DNA from: JBFIHF01 sp964411125 | Lineage (GTDB): Bacteria > Myxococcota_A > Bradymonadia > Bradymonadales > Bradymonadaceae | Reading direction: 5' to 3' | Assembly (NCBI GenBank): GCA_964411125.1 | Contig: CAYPJU010000014.1 | Coordinates: forward strand, 1-64,000 | DNA: 64,000 nucleotides | In this document: positions 34,401 through 42,799 of the stretch, piece after piece | Position numbering within the stretch: the first letter of the stretch is position 1 | How the letters are laid out: every line of letters starts with the position of its first letter | The notes under the pieces: generated by a model | Database searches by the model: none | Seen by the model: the letters and a program-made list of their open reading frames with translations, nothing else | What the model was told of the DNA's origin: nothing | Position numbers and translations under genes: made by a program

Positions 34401-36731
34401 GGTGAGCCGCAGATCGGTGATGGTGTAGTCGAGGAGATCGGGGGCGTATTGCCCGGTGACGGTGAGACCAATTTCCTGCGGAACGTCTTCCCGTTGGGTG
34501 CCCTGTGCGTCGATGACGAACTGGCGGTTGCCGACGAACTGGACGTCGGCGCTCAGAGTGGTGAAGTCGAATCCGCCGGCAGCGAGGTCGGTGGCGTCGG
34601 CCGAGACGGTGCCACGCAGGTCCTTGACGGGCCCCGCGATGTCGATCGTGGCGTCGAGGCGGCCCGCTTTCTGAGTCCCGGTGTCGGCCCCGCCAGCCGC
34701 GAGACTCCCTTTGACCGAGAGTGCGCGGACGGCGCCGGGCCAGGCGAGGGTCGGGCCCAGCGTAACGTCGCCTCGAAGCTGCGCGGCGATCGAGCGGGAG
34801 GAGAGCGCGGAGGATTGGTAGCGGTCGGCGGAGACGTCGAGCTCCCACCGGAGGCGACCATCGCTGGGGGCGACCTTCACGCGAAGGTCACCGTCACCGA
34901 TCTCGTTCCCGACGGCGTCGAGCCCGGCGACCTTCACGCGGGTGTCGGTGCGCAGGGCTCCGAGGACCTGCCGCGCGTCGATCGACGAGCTTCCGATCCG
35001 GGTGGACCCCGTCGTCCGGACCTCGGCACTCGACAGGGAAGAGTCGGCGGCGCGGAACGAGTCGGCGTCGGCGTCGATGTCCCAGCTCACCTCGCGCGAG
35101 CCGCCCGCCGGGGTGACGGAGGCTTCGAGCTTGCCCGAGCTACCCCTCAGGTAGATGTCTTCCATTTCGAATCGCGCGATCTCCCAGGTGGCGTCGGCCT
35201 GTAGCTTTCGAACGACGTCGAGCGGGTTCTCGGCGGCCAGATCGAGCTCGCCGTTCGCATCGAGCCGAACGTCGGCCCGCGAGTCGAGCTTGCGCCCCAG
35301 CACCTTTTGCGCGAAGCCCGCCATCGCGTCGGTCGACTTTGCGTGCAGATGCAGCCCGAAGAGTCCGTTTTCGGTGTAGTGCCCGCGGAGCGCCGCCGAG
35401 ACGTAGGGGCTCGCGACGAGACCGCGGTCGACGTTCCAGGTTCCTTCGGCGGCGGTCGCGTCGATGTAGGCGACCGAGAGGTGGTAGCCGGAAGCCCGCA
35501 GATCCCGGACGGCGACGTGGGCCTCGGCCTGCATCGTCTCGAGGTCGATGCCCGACCCGCGCAGCTCTGCCCAGACCGAGACTTCGTCGACGGGTTCGGC
35601 CGCGCCCAGCGCTCGCGCGGCTTCAAAGTCTCGCGCGGCGAGGGAGACGTCGTACCGCGTGGTCGGCCCGGGGTTGCTCCACGAGGAGATCGTCGCCGCC
35701 ACGGCGAGGTCCCCCTTGCTCAGCTCGGGCTTGATCCTGACCCATCCCTTCAAGTCCTGCCTGTCCGCGGTCACGTGAGCGGCCGCCTGGAGCGCACCGC
35801 GGGGGTCGAGCTCGGGGAGCGCGCGTCGGGCAGCATCCTCGGAGATCTCGACGAGCCCGGCGTGAACGGCGAATGCCGTCGCGTCCGTGGTGGACGCCCA
35901 CCCCTGGAAATCGGCGACGGTCAGCCATTCGTGGAGCGCGAGAGCTGTGATGGAGCCAGACGTGCGCTGCTCCTCGACCGTGATGGTGACGCCGTTCGCG
36001 CTCAGGCCGCGGGTGCCGGTCACGTCGGAGACGGTCGCCATACCTTCGACCTTCTCGATCTGGATGTACGTCGTGGAGTCCCGCTCGACGTGGATCTGAA
36101 GCGCGAGTTCGAGGTCGTGAATCGAGGCGCTGTGCGGGAGAGCGCGCGTAATCTCCTCGGGGGTCTTCACCTTTCCGGCGGCGTCGCGCAGTGCTTCGCG
36201 CGCATAGTCGGAGCCCAGGTCGTCGAGGGGCTCGTGGTGCGTGTCGGCCGAGATGTCACGCCACAGGATGCTGCCGTCGGAGGCGGTGATGTCGACGTCG
36301 ACCGAGACGAGGGACGGTCCGCTACTCGGCTGCTCGCTGACGAACATTTCCGCGATGTTCAGGGACCCCTCCTCCCCGCGCTCGAGGTAGGCGACGATAC
36401 CGTCGGCGTGGATGTCGAGGCTGACGGTCCCGTGTAGCAGCGCCATTAGCGCGGGCTCGATCTCGACCTGTCGGGCGGAGACGACGCGGTTTCCTTCCTC
36501 GTCGATGAGCGCGACCTCCCGCGCGGTCAGTTTCCCGAAGACGCTCCCTTCGAGCGACTCGACCCGCAGATCACCCTGGATCGTCTCCGAGACAAACCCC
36601 TCTCCCCATTCCACGACGCGCTCGAGGACCGGTGGAAGGTGGAGCGCGAAGAGGACGAGCAACACCAGCAGCACGGGGATCCCGAGCGCGATGGCGAAGA
36701 TCTTCGCGGCTTTGGAGAGGAAGGATTTCAT
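31446..36731 (-). CDS. tamB: translocation and assembly module TamB (AsmA-like lipid-transport family)
   Basis: This 1761-residue envelope protein has one N-terminal membrane helix (IFAIALGIPVLLVLLVLFAL) and a very long beta-rich repeat region. It ends in the conserved TamB/DUF490 domain: VEIKGEVDVELL, VRGEAEVFGRRFVIEEGIVTF, NPLLQIEARYSYD, DPQIRFYSDPELPEEDVIYTLL, and a C-terminal beta-strand region closing with an aromatic Tyr. It probably forms a groove bridging the periplasm for phospholipid transport or outer-membrane protein assembly. It lies 1 bp downstream of tamA, the normal partner arrangement. Confidence 0.93.
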   Translation of the reverse strand: MKSFLSKAAKIFAIALGIPVLLVLLVLFALHLPPVLERVVEWGEGFVSETIQGDLRVESLEGSVFGKLTAREVALIDEEGNRVVSARQVEIEPALMALLHGTVSLDIHADGIVAYLERGEEGSLNIAEMFVSEQPSSGPSLVSVDVDITASDGSILWRDISADTHHEPLDDLGSDYAREALRDAAGKVKTPEEITRALPHSASIHDLELALQIHVERDSTTYIQIEKVEGMATVSDVTGTRGLSANGVTITVEEQRTSGSITALALHEWLTVADFQGWASTTDATAFAVHAGLVEISEDAARRALPELDPRGALQAAAHVTADRQDLKGWVRIKPELSKGDLAVAATISSWSNPGPTTRYDVSLAARDFEAARALGAAEPVDEVSVWAELRGSGIDLETMQAEAHVAVRDLRASGYHLSVAYIDATAAEGTWNVDRGLVASPYVSAALRGHYTENGLFGLHLHAKSTDAMAGFAQKVLGRKLDSRADVRLDANGELDLAAENPLDVVRKLQADATWEIARFEMEDIYLRGSSGKLEASVTPAGGSREVSWDIDADADSFRAADSSLSSAEVRTTGSTRIGSSSIDARQVLGALRTDTRVKVAGLDAVGNEIGDGDLRVKVAPSDGRLRWELDVSADRYQSSALSSRSIAAQLRGDVTLGPTLAWPGAVRALSVKGSLAAGGADTGTQKAGRLDATIDIAGPVKDLRGTVSADATDLAAGGFDFTTLSADVQFVGNRQFVIDAQGTQREDVPQEIGLTVTGQYAPDLLDYTITDLRLTTGEADGWEMGGEFRADVKEGVFEFRDLTLTKPAADGTTQRVRVDGTYRSGVDQDLQAELENLKLGELASQFGVTGLEDFSATADGSVALGGTHDDPTSTFDIVLSDVMWQEWGPFTIALQGSYDQELLRLQKGVVTGYDLELLNAVAEIPVDVDASFNVEFLRRRNLSATLTVPEFPISALSRPLPDLADMDLGGTAKAVAELRGQVDAPVLRTVVDIEDVTASGEAQGAPYDFGPATSNIELSYFPSARADSGLFFRGALAFQKEKPFEAKARVRAPIADWIREMLEGATVDWASRLENAPVSFSASAEKFDLRNLRVGPLQRADVEGFIDLELEGEGTVSQPDAEIRLGLDDFGWDRYRDIYLDLDASLSRELAEVRSVTLEWDASPILEARGRLPTPFAIIFGNTDIAAVPLDFTAQLMPLPLRKFSAVDYGFANLRGEIQGYLEAGGTMAAPVIDSRVSINDFEFQDKSRGTVAIEIDASDNRANADVRICHGPDAVLEAVASLPVQLDLARWMQSEEPVETFLDGEISGRLLGNDVNVGGLLPREILEDWVQEVDGELDVDLELSGTFEQPVVVGALQVRNGEMFLTGFSRFFRDIQVDLAIDRQGLVDVKTLYLRDERGYAKADGTLRMNGFEPGEIDLAAQLRSLSIAGFADITAFVSADVDATGNLSGTSADARALVSKLEVVIPETSSTTLHPTSLDSDIVIVKNKRRSSDLFTFDDAAAAASRRPYARMVVEIEPNSWIRHPFAEVEIKGEVDVELLSSGALLGGDIRTVRGEAEVFGRRFVIEEGIVTFTGANPPNPLLQIEARYSYDRNVASALGTASDGEPHAIVRVTGRTDDPQIRFYSDPELPEEDVIYTLLTNRPPNEAEVGQSGASDIAAGAASGLAATFLEDQLAQVVPGFNVRVEAGDEGFADPTFEVGRYVGPFFFSIEAKVGADANENAAELNIEYRLSRRWLIEVEAGTRGAGETNIFWDIY

Positions 36732-36732
36732 C

Positions 36733-38982
36733 TCAGAGGGAGTGTCCGATGCCGATGATGATGTTCCAGCGGCTCAGCTTCTGTTGAATGTTGTCTTCGG
36801 CGATCGGCACGCGGGCATTGACCGGGCAGTTGAGGTTGTAGTCGACCTTGACGAGGCAGCGGCGGAAGCGTCCGTCTTCACGGATGTCGGTGAGGGTGTA
36901 GCCGAAGTCGAGCCGCACGGGCCCGATGGGCGTCACCCACCACGCGCCGACACCTGTGCCGTACACCAACGTAGACACGAGACTCCCAGGTTCCTCGGGA
37001 TCGGCCGGTCCCGGGACCAGCTCGGTTCCGAGGGGGCCCGGCAAGATGGTCGCTCCATCGAGGAACGGTGCGAACCAGAGGTCTCCGACGTCGAGGAGTT
37101 TCTCGATGAGCCGGATGCGCAGCTCGACGGCCGACTCGAACTTGGTCAAGCCTCCGACCGGAATCGCCTCTCCCTCGAGGGAGTACATGGAGAGTTCCTG
37201 GCGGCCGAGGCTTCGCATCGAGTCGGCGCCACCGGAGTAGAGGCGCTGCGGCAACGGTGGCTGCTTGCCGCGCCCCATCGTGTAGATCGTGGCGAGGCGC
37301 GACCGCGCGGCCAGCACCATCGTCGCGGGCCACGGGATCGGAACGTACCCTTCCAGGGCTACCAACGGAGCAAAGTAATCGAAGTTACCGCCGAACGGGT
37401 TCCCCGGAATCGCCCCGACGTACGAGGTCGCCTCCTGGAACTGGAGCTCGGCGATCCACCCCTTCGTGGGGTTGAGGAAATGGTTTCGCTGGTCCCAGGC
37501 GATGCGCTGTTGCAGGTACTCGAGGATGTATTCGGGCTGCAGCCTGAGGTCGGGGTCGAGCAGCGACTGGTCGAGGTTCGAGAGCAGGTAGAGTGCGAAG
37601 TTGTAGGAGAACTCGGCGGTGAGGCGCCGGAAGAAGCGTCGTCGCACACCGATCGAGGCGGTCGGGCTGATGAGCGAGTAGCCGATCTCGACCTGACGTT
37701 GGAAGCGCAAGCGGGCCTCCAACTTGGTGAACCGCTCGATGAACTGGGGTTGGGTGAACCGCAGCTCGCTGTCCAAGATCACGCCGGAGTTCTGGGACCC
37801 CGAAGACGCCAGGAACGACGGGGCCCACGCGTAGCCGACCGTGTTGAAATGCTCCAGCTTGCGAAGCCCGCCGAGGAAATTGCGGCTTCCCCAGTCCGCG
37901 CGGCCGTGGATGTCCTGCCTCGTGACGTCTGCCGCGACGCCGGCGCCGACGCGCAGGTTCCAGAGCTTGGCCTCGTTGAGGCGAATCGTCACGGGGATCA
38001 CGGGGTCGAGCGCGAGACGCTCCGATGCGTCTTCCTGTGCCTGCCCGATCAGGTCGGAGAGTCCGCCGGTCGGCTCCGGAGGCGGTGCTCCTGCCCCTTC
38101 GACATCGCCGTCGCCGGTCGGCTGCCGCCGCGAACCGTCGTCGATCTGCGGGTTGACTTTGACGGTGGCGAAGACCCCGAGATCGTAGATGCGTTCCTGG
38201 GTCTCCTGAAGCTTCGACGGGGAGTAGCGCTCTCCCTTCTCGAAGGTCACCGCCTCGCGCACCGAGTCACGTTCGATCGTCTCGAGCCCCTCCAGGGAGA
38301 CCTCACCGAACTCGGCGAGTGGGCCCGGGTCGACATGGAAGATCACCGTCGCGGCGTTCTTCGAGGGCTCGATGATGGCCCTCCCCTCGACGCGGGCGTA
38401 GGCGTAGCCGTTGTCCTCGAGCTCGGCGCGAATCTTCTCTCGCGAATTCACGTACTCCTGCTCGGTGAAGACCTCGCCCTCGCTCAGCGACAGGGAAGTG
38501 AGGAAGGCGTATTCGGTCCGGTCGAGGACTTCGAGGCCGTTCACCTCCAGGTTCTTCACAGTGGTGGGGTCGCCCTCGTTGATGGCGATCTCGAGGGTGA
38601 CGGTGCCGCGCTCGGGATGTTCGTTGACCCGGCTTCGGACGACGGCGGCCGAGAAGTAGCCTCGCGCCTGGTAGAACGTCTCGATTCGCCGGAGGTCTTT
38701 CTCCCACTCGACGTGGTTGAAGGTCTCTGCTTCGACGCCGATCCCGGGGATCCACCTCAGTCCGTCCGAGGAGCGAATGCTGACGACCTCGGTCTCGAGC
38801 CCCGCGCGCAGGTCTCCCTCGTCGACAGAGTCGACCCCGGTGATGGTGAACTCCTCGACCACGAGGTCGGTGGCGCCAGGGAGAGGGAAGTCCTCCACTC
38901 TCGACTTCTGGGCCCCGCCACAGGCGGAGGCGAGGAGAACCATCCAGCCGGCAAGCAGGATCCGTTCAACAGCAGCGTGCAT
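36733..38982 (-). CDS. tamA: Omp85-family outer-membrane assembly protein TamA
   Basis: This 749-residue protein has an N-terminal signal, about three POTRA domains (about 38-300; FTITGVDSVDEGDL, VKNLEVNGLEVLDRTE, FGEVSLEGLETIERDSV) and a C-terminal 16-strand barrel (about 340-749) with ELQFQEATSYVG, LYSGGADSMRSLG, GPVRLDFGYTL and a final NIIIGIGHSL strand. The signal peptide ends VLLASACGG, a possible lipoprotein box, which is unusual for an Omp85 protein. A low-complexity Gly/Pro/Glu insert (about 288-310) follows the last POTRA. It forms an operon with tamB. Confidence 0.9.
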   Translation of the reverse strand: MHAAVERILLAGWMVLLASACGGAQKSRVEDFPLPGATDLVVEEFTITGVDSVDEGDLRAGLETEVVSIRSSDGLRWIPGIGVEAETFNHVEWEKDLRRIETFYQARGYFSAAVVRSRVNEHPERGTVTLEIAINEGDPTTVKNLEVNGLEVLDRTEYAFLTSLSLSEGEVFTEQEYVNSREKIRAELEDNGYAYARVEGRAIIEPSKNAATVIFHVDPGPLAEFGEVSLEGLETIERDSVREAVTFEKGERYSPSKLQETQERIYDLGVFATVKVNPQIDDGSRRQPTGDGDVEGAGAPPPEPTGGLSDLIGQAQEDASERLALDPVIPVTIRLNEAKLWNLRVGAGVAADVTRQDIHGRADWGSRNFLGGLRKLEHFNTVGYAWAPSFLASSGSQNSGVILDSELRFTQPQFIERFTKLEARLRFQRQVEIGYSLISPTASIGVRRRFFRRLTAEFSYNFALYLLSNLDQSLLDPDLRLQPEYILEYLQQRIAWDQRNHFLNPTKGWIAELQFQEATSYVGAIPGNPFGGNFDYFAPLVALEGYVPIPWPATMVLAARSRLATIYTMGRGKQPPLPQRLYSGGADSMRSLGRQELSMYSLEGEAIPVGGLTKFESAVELRIRLIEKLLDVGDLWFAPFLDGATILPGPLGTELVPGPADPEEPGSLVSTLVYGTGVGAWWVTPIGPVRLDFGYTLTDIREDGRFRRCLVKVDYNLNCPVNARVPIAEDNIQQKLSRWNIIIGIGHSL

Positions 38983-39146
38983 CGCCGGGCATAGTAATCA
39001 CTTTCGTCGGAATGTCTCGTGGAGCGGCGTGGCCCGAGGATTTCGTACCGGGTCCGGACCGAACTCTCGGCGCCTTGTCGTGGCCGAAGGAGCTTCCCGC
39101 CCTGTTGGTGCCGCCGTCGTCAGGCGACGGAAGTGGGAGCCGCAGA

Positions 39147-39185
39147 CTGAACAAGTTGACAGCCCCGACATGCGTTCAGTAGTGT
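39147..39185 (+). promoter_or_regulatory. lexA promoter with SOS-type operator half-sites
   Basis: TTGACA (39156-39161), an 18-bp spacer and TAGTGT (39180-39185) form a promoter. GTTCAG (39174-39179), preceded by ACATGC, touches the -10. An inverted CTGAAC (39147-39152) lies upstream of the -35. GTTCAG is the conserved right half of the LexA box described in myxobacteria, so LexA probably represses its own gene here. Confidence 0.55.
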
Positions 39186-39243
39186 GCGAGATGGCGACAC
39201 ATTGGGTCGGGCGAAACCGGCCGAGCCACCTCACGGAGACGAC

Positions 39244-39921
39244 ATGGAACGTCCGGAAAAGAAGCTCACCGCGCGACAGGCAGCGGTCCTCGACTTCATC
39301 ACCGATCACATCTCGGACGAGGGTTTTCCCCCGACGATTCGCGAGATCGGCGACCACCTCGGGATCAGCTCGACGAATGGTGTCAACGATCACCTCAAGG
39401 CGCTGGAACGAAAGGGTTACCTGCTGCGCGAGGACGCCAAGTCTCGTGCGATCCGCCCGATCTTCGACCCCGACGGCAACCCGATCGACAGCGTGCTGAC
39501 CTCGGAGGAGCCGGAGGTGCTCGACGAGACCCACTCCATCCCCGTGCTCGGTCGGATCGCGGCAGGAGCGCCGATCAGCGCGATCGAAAACGTGGAAGAG
39601 AACGTGACGATCGGAGAGTCCCTCATCGGGCGTCCGTCGGACGTGTTCGGGCTGGTGGTGAAGGGAGAGTCGATGATCGAAGACGGGATCTTCGACGGCG
39701 ACTACATCTTCGTGAAGAAACAGCAGGACGCGCGCGACGGAGAGGTGGTCGCGGCAATGGTCGACGGCGAGGCCACGGTGAAGCGTCTCTTCCGTGAGAA
39801 AGGGGGGGTCGTCAGGCTACAGCCCGCCAACTCGGCGATGGAGCCCATCTTCGTCACCGCCGACCAGGCCCGCGACACCCAGATCCTCGGCAAGGTCATC
39901 GCTGTCTTTCGGCGCCTCTAG
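39244..39921 (+). CDS. lexA: SOS repressor LexA
   Basis: This 225-residue repressor has a winged helix (LTARQAAVLDFITDHI, FPPTIREIGDHLGISSTNGVNDHLKAL), the self-cleavage site Ala107-Gly108 in GRIAAGAPI, the catalytic Ser143 in VKGESMIEDG and Lys180 in ATVKRLF. ATG 39244 follows GGAGACGAC; the upstream in-frame GTG at 39184 lies within the promoter region. It controls the DNA-damage response. mutL follows 42 bp downstream on the same strand and could be cotranscribed. Confidence 0.95.
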   Translation: MERPEKKLTARQAAVLDFITDHISDEGFPPTIREIGDHLGISSTNGVNDHLKALERKGYLLREDAKSRAIRPIFDPDGNPIDSVLTSEEPEVLDETHSIPVLGRIAAGAPISAIENVEENVTIGESLIGRPSDVFGLVVKGESMIEDGIFDGDYIFVKKQQDARDGEVVAAMVDGEATVKRLFREKGGVVRLQPANSAMEPIFVTADQARDTQILGKVIAVFRRL

Positions 39922-39963
39922 CGGGCCTTCTCACGCCGTCAACGGCGAGTTACAAAGGCCCCC

Positions 39964-41895
39964 GTGAGCCAGACCGCCTACAGAAACGTCGCCGCCGAGA
40001 ACGTCGCCGATGCGCCGCGACGCGTCGCCGTCCTTCCCCCCGAGCTCGCCAACCAGATCGCTGCCGGCGAGGTCGTCGAACGTCCCAGCTCCGTCGTCAA
40101 AGAGCTCGTCGAGAACAGTCTCGACGCCGGCGCCCGCAAGGTGCTCGTCACGATCGAGAACGGCGGGCGCGACCTCGTGCGCGTCGAAGACGACGGCTGC
40201 GGCATGCTCCGCGAAGACGCGCTGAGAGCGCTCGAGCGACACGCCACATCGAAGATTCAGACGGTTGACGACCTCTTCACGATCGGGACCCTCGGCTTTC
40301 GGGGCGAGGCCGTCCCCTCGATCGCGTCGGTTTCGTGGATGGAGATCAAGACGAAGCCGCGCGGCGAGCTGGAGGGCACCCGGATCGTCGTCGAGGGGGG
40401 GCTGACCAAGGAGATCGAGGCGACAGGCATTCCGGCGGGTACTTCGATCACCGTGAAGCGGCTCTTCTTCAACACCCCGGCCCGCCTCAAGTTTCTCAAG
40501 ACGACGGCGACCGAGACCCGACACATCACCGAAGCGCTCGTCCGCCTCGGGTTGAGCCGGCCCGACGTCCGGCTCCTGTTGCGCAAGGACGGGAAGGTTC
40601 GGCTCGACCTCGCCCCGGTCGACGACCTGAAGGATCGAATCCTCGAGATTCTGGGGAGGGACGTCTACGACGACCTCTACGCCACCTACGAATACCCGGC
40701 GGTCCACGGGATCACGTGCCGCGGCTACTTCTCGAAGCCCGGGCACAACCAGCGCAGCGCGACGAACGTCTACACTTTCGTGAACGGTCGCTACGTCGTC
40801 GACAGGACCATCCGCGCCGCGATCAAGGGAGCCTACGGCACGATGCTCGAGAAAAACCGGCACCCGTCGGTCGTGCTCTTCATCGACGTCCCGTTCGACC
40901 TCATCGACATCAACGTTCATCCTTCGAAGACGGAAGTTCGTTTTCACGACACGAACTCGCTCTACCGGGCTGTGTACCATGCAATCGCCGACCAGCTCGC
41001 CGAGGCGCCTTGGCTCGAGCAGGGGGGCGCTCGAAAGTATGCGTTGGGGCGACGTGCGCCCGCGAACCCCGACGTCGAACGCATCGCGCCGGAGACGACC
41101 TCCTTCGAGCCTCTGAACGCCCGGTTCGACCGCTTCTCCCAGATGGATCGAGGTCGGCAGCGGCATCATCCGAGCCCGTCTACGCTGGGGTGGATCGACG
41201 CGTCCGACCCGCAACAGCCCTTCGCGGCGCCGGGAGCCGGCCCGCTCGGGCTGCCTCCTCGGGTACCGATGGCCGAGATTTCCGACGAACCCCCGGACGG
41301 CAGCGCCGCGCACTACTTTTCGAACCTTCGGTTCATCGGGCAGTACCGGCGGATGTACCTGCTCTGCGAGGACCGCGGCGGCCTGGTGATCATCGACCAA
41401 CACGCGGCACACGAGCGCATTCGGTTCGAGCAGCTCAAAGCGGTGTTCGAGAGCGACCACAAGGAGACGCAGCCGATGCTCTTCCCCCAGCGGATCGAGC
41501 TCGATGTCATGCGCGCGGACACCCTTTCGGACCACCTCGACTTCTTCGAGCGGGCGGGGTTCGAGATCGAACCGTTCGGCGGGACGACCTTCGCACTGAA
41601 GGCGGTCCCGGCTGTGCTTCAGTCTGCGAAGGCAGAAGCGCTGATCCGCGACGCGATCGACGACTACGCCGACCTCGGACGCTCGACGCGAGTGGAAGAG
41701 GCGATGGAATCGATCCTCAGCCGGATGGCTTGCCACTCGTCGGTTCGCGGTCCCACGGATCTGACCCGCGAGGAGTGCGAAGCGCTCCTCGTTCAGATGG
41801 ACGAGATCGACTTCAAAGCCAACTGCCCGCACGGGCGCCCCGTCTACTACCGCATCCCGCTCGAGGAGCTGGAGATGAGCTTCGACCGGCGTTGA
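39964..41895 (+). CDS. mutL: DNA mismatch repair protein MutL
   Basis: This 643-residue GHKL ATPase of mismatch repair has motifs VLPPELANQIAAGEVVERP, KELVENSLDAGA, VEDDGCGM, TIGTLGFRGEAVPSIASV and NVHPSKTEVRF in the N-terminal half, a variable linker (about 370-450), and a C-terminal dimerisation domain (IIDQHAAHERIRFEQL, CHSSVRGPTDLTREEC, CPHGRPVYY). The DQHAAHERI motif is of the metal-dependent endonuclease class (DQHAxxERxx), and the CPHGRP motif supports it, so it may nick DNA without MutH. The start is GTG. No mutS is in the window. Confidence 0.95.
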   Translation: MSQTAYRNVAAENVADAPRRVAVLPPELANQIAAGEVVERPSSVVKELVENSLDAGARKVLVTIENGGRDLVRVEDDGCGMLREDALRALERHATSKIQTVDDLFTIGTLGFRGEAVPSIASVSWMEIKTKPRGELEGTRIVVEGGLTKEIEATGIPAGTSITVKRLFFNTPARLKFLKTTATETRHITEALVRLGLSRPDVRLLLRKDGKVRLDLAPVDDLKDRILEILGRDVYDDLYATYEYPAVHGITCRGYFSKPGHNQRSATNVYTFVNGRYVVDRTIRAAIKGAYGTMLEKNRHPSVVLFIDVPFDLIDINVHPSKTEVRFHDTNSLYRAVYHAIADQLAEAPWLEQGGARKYALGRRAPANPDVERIAPETTSFEPLNARFDRFSQMDRGRQRHHPSPSTLGWIDASDPQQPFAAPGAGPLGLPPRVPMAEISDEPPDGSAAHYFSNLRFIGQYRRMYLLCEDRGGLVIIDQHAAHERIRFEQLKAVFESDHKETQPMLFPQRIELDVMRADTLSDHLDFFERAGFEIEPFGGTTFALKAVPAVLQSAKAEALIRDAIDDYADLGRSTRVEEAMESILSRMACHSSVRGPTDLTREECEALLVQMDEIDFKANCPHGRPVYYRIPLEELEMSFDRR

Positions 41896-41953
41896 ACCCT
41901 CGCTCGTCATGAGGCAGTATCGGCGCCCCCGCGGTCGCCGTCGGAGTGCGCAG

Positions 41954-42781
41954 GTGAAGGCAAAGATTTCAGGCTGGTGGTACGAGTTCCTCGGCGCGGT
42001 CGCGAACGTCGAGGCGGAGACCGCCGCCGAGCTTCGAGAGCGACCGACGGGGCTCGACTGGCGCCTCCTCTCGGTCGTCGCGCTCGGCTGCTTCTCGCTG
42101 AGCATCCTCGAGTACTACGGCGGGAGTTCCGACTACAAGATTCTGAAGCCGCTCGTCGGCCTCTGGCACGAAGAGCCGGCGAAGTGGCTCAAGGATGTAT
42201 TCCGCCGCGGAGACCGCGCCGAGCTGTTCCGGCTCGCCTACTGGTCGATCTCGACCGTCATCTTCTACTTCCTGCTCCCCGCGGCGTTCGTGAAGTTCGT
42301 GCTCCGGGAGAAGCTCACCGATTACGGCCTTCGGGTGAAGGGGACGCTCAGTCACGCGTGGGTCTACGTGCTGATGTACCTGGCGGTGATGCCGTTCGTG
42401 GTCGGGGTCGCGATGACGGAGTCGTTTCAGAAGACGTACCCGTTCTACGGCAACGCCCACGAGAGCCTCTTCGACTTCTTCTCGTGGGAAATCTTGTACG
42501 TGCTGCAGTTCTTCAGCCTCGAGTTCTTCTTCCGAGGTTTCCTGATCCATGGGACGCGGGCGCGCTTCGGGTTCTATTCGATCCTGCTGTCGGTGATTCC
42601 CTACTGCATGATCCATTTCGGGAAACCGCTCCCGGAGACCTTGGGCGCGGTGATCGCGGGGCTCGCGCTCGGGGCGATCTCGCTCTTCACCCGCAGCATC
42701 TGGCTCGGCGTAGCGATCCACGTTTCGGTCGCTGTCTCGATGGACATCTTGAGTCTCGGGTTTCAGGGAAAACTGTTTTGA
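41954..42781 (+). CDS. CPBP-family intramembrane metalloprotease
   Basis: This 275-residue polytopic membrane protein has the Rce1/CPBP motifs LEFFFRGFLIHG (Glu and Arg of motif 1) and MIHFGKPLPETLGAVIAGLALGAIS (His of motif 2), with a third His near VAIHVSV. GTG 41954 has GGAG 8 bp upstream and starts just before KAKISGWWYEF. An upstream ATG at 41909 would add an Arg-rich tail and lacks a ribosome site. Such proteases process prenylated or signal peptides; the substrate here is unknown. Confidence 0.85.
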   Translation: MKAKISGWWYEFLGAVANVEAETAAELRERPTGLDWRLLSVVALGCFSLSILEYYGGSSDYKILKPLVGLWHEEPAKWLKDVFRRGDRAELFRLAYWSISTVIFYFLLPAAFVKFVLREKLTDYGLRVKGTLSHAWVYVLMYLAVMPFVVGVAMTESFQKTYPFYGNAHESLFDFFSWEILYVLQFFSLEFFFRGFLIHGTRARFGFYSILLSVIPYCMIHFGKPLPETLGAVIAGLALGAISLFTRSIWLGVAIHVSVAVSMDILSLGFQGKLF

Positions 42782-42799
42782 AGCCGCCCCTCCCCGTCC

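Noticed and set aside
34122..35204. long plus-strand frames antisense to tamB and tamA (also 35307-36437 and 36412-38994)
   Set aside because: They mirror the codon pattern of the minus-strand genes, have no signal or domain, and TamA/TamB are firmly identified.
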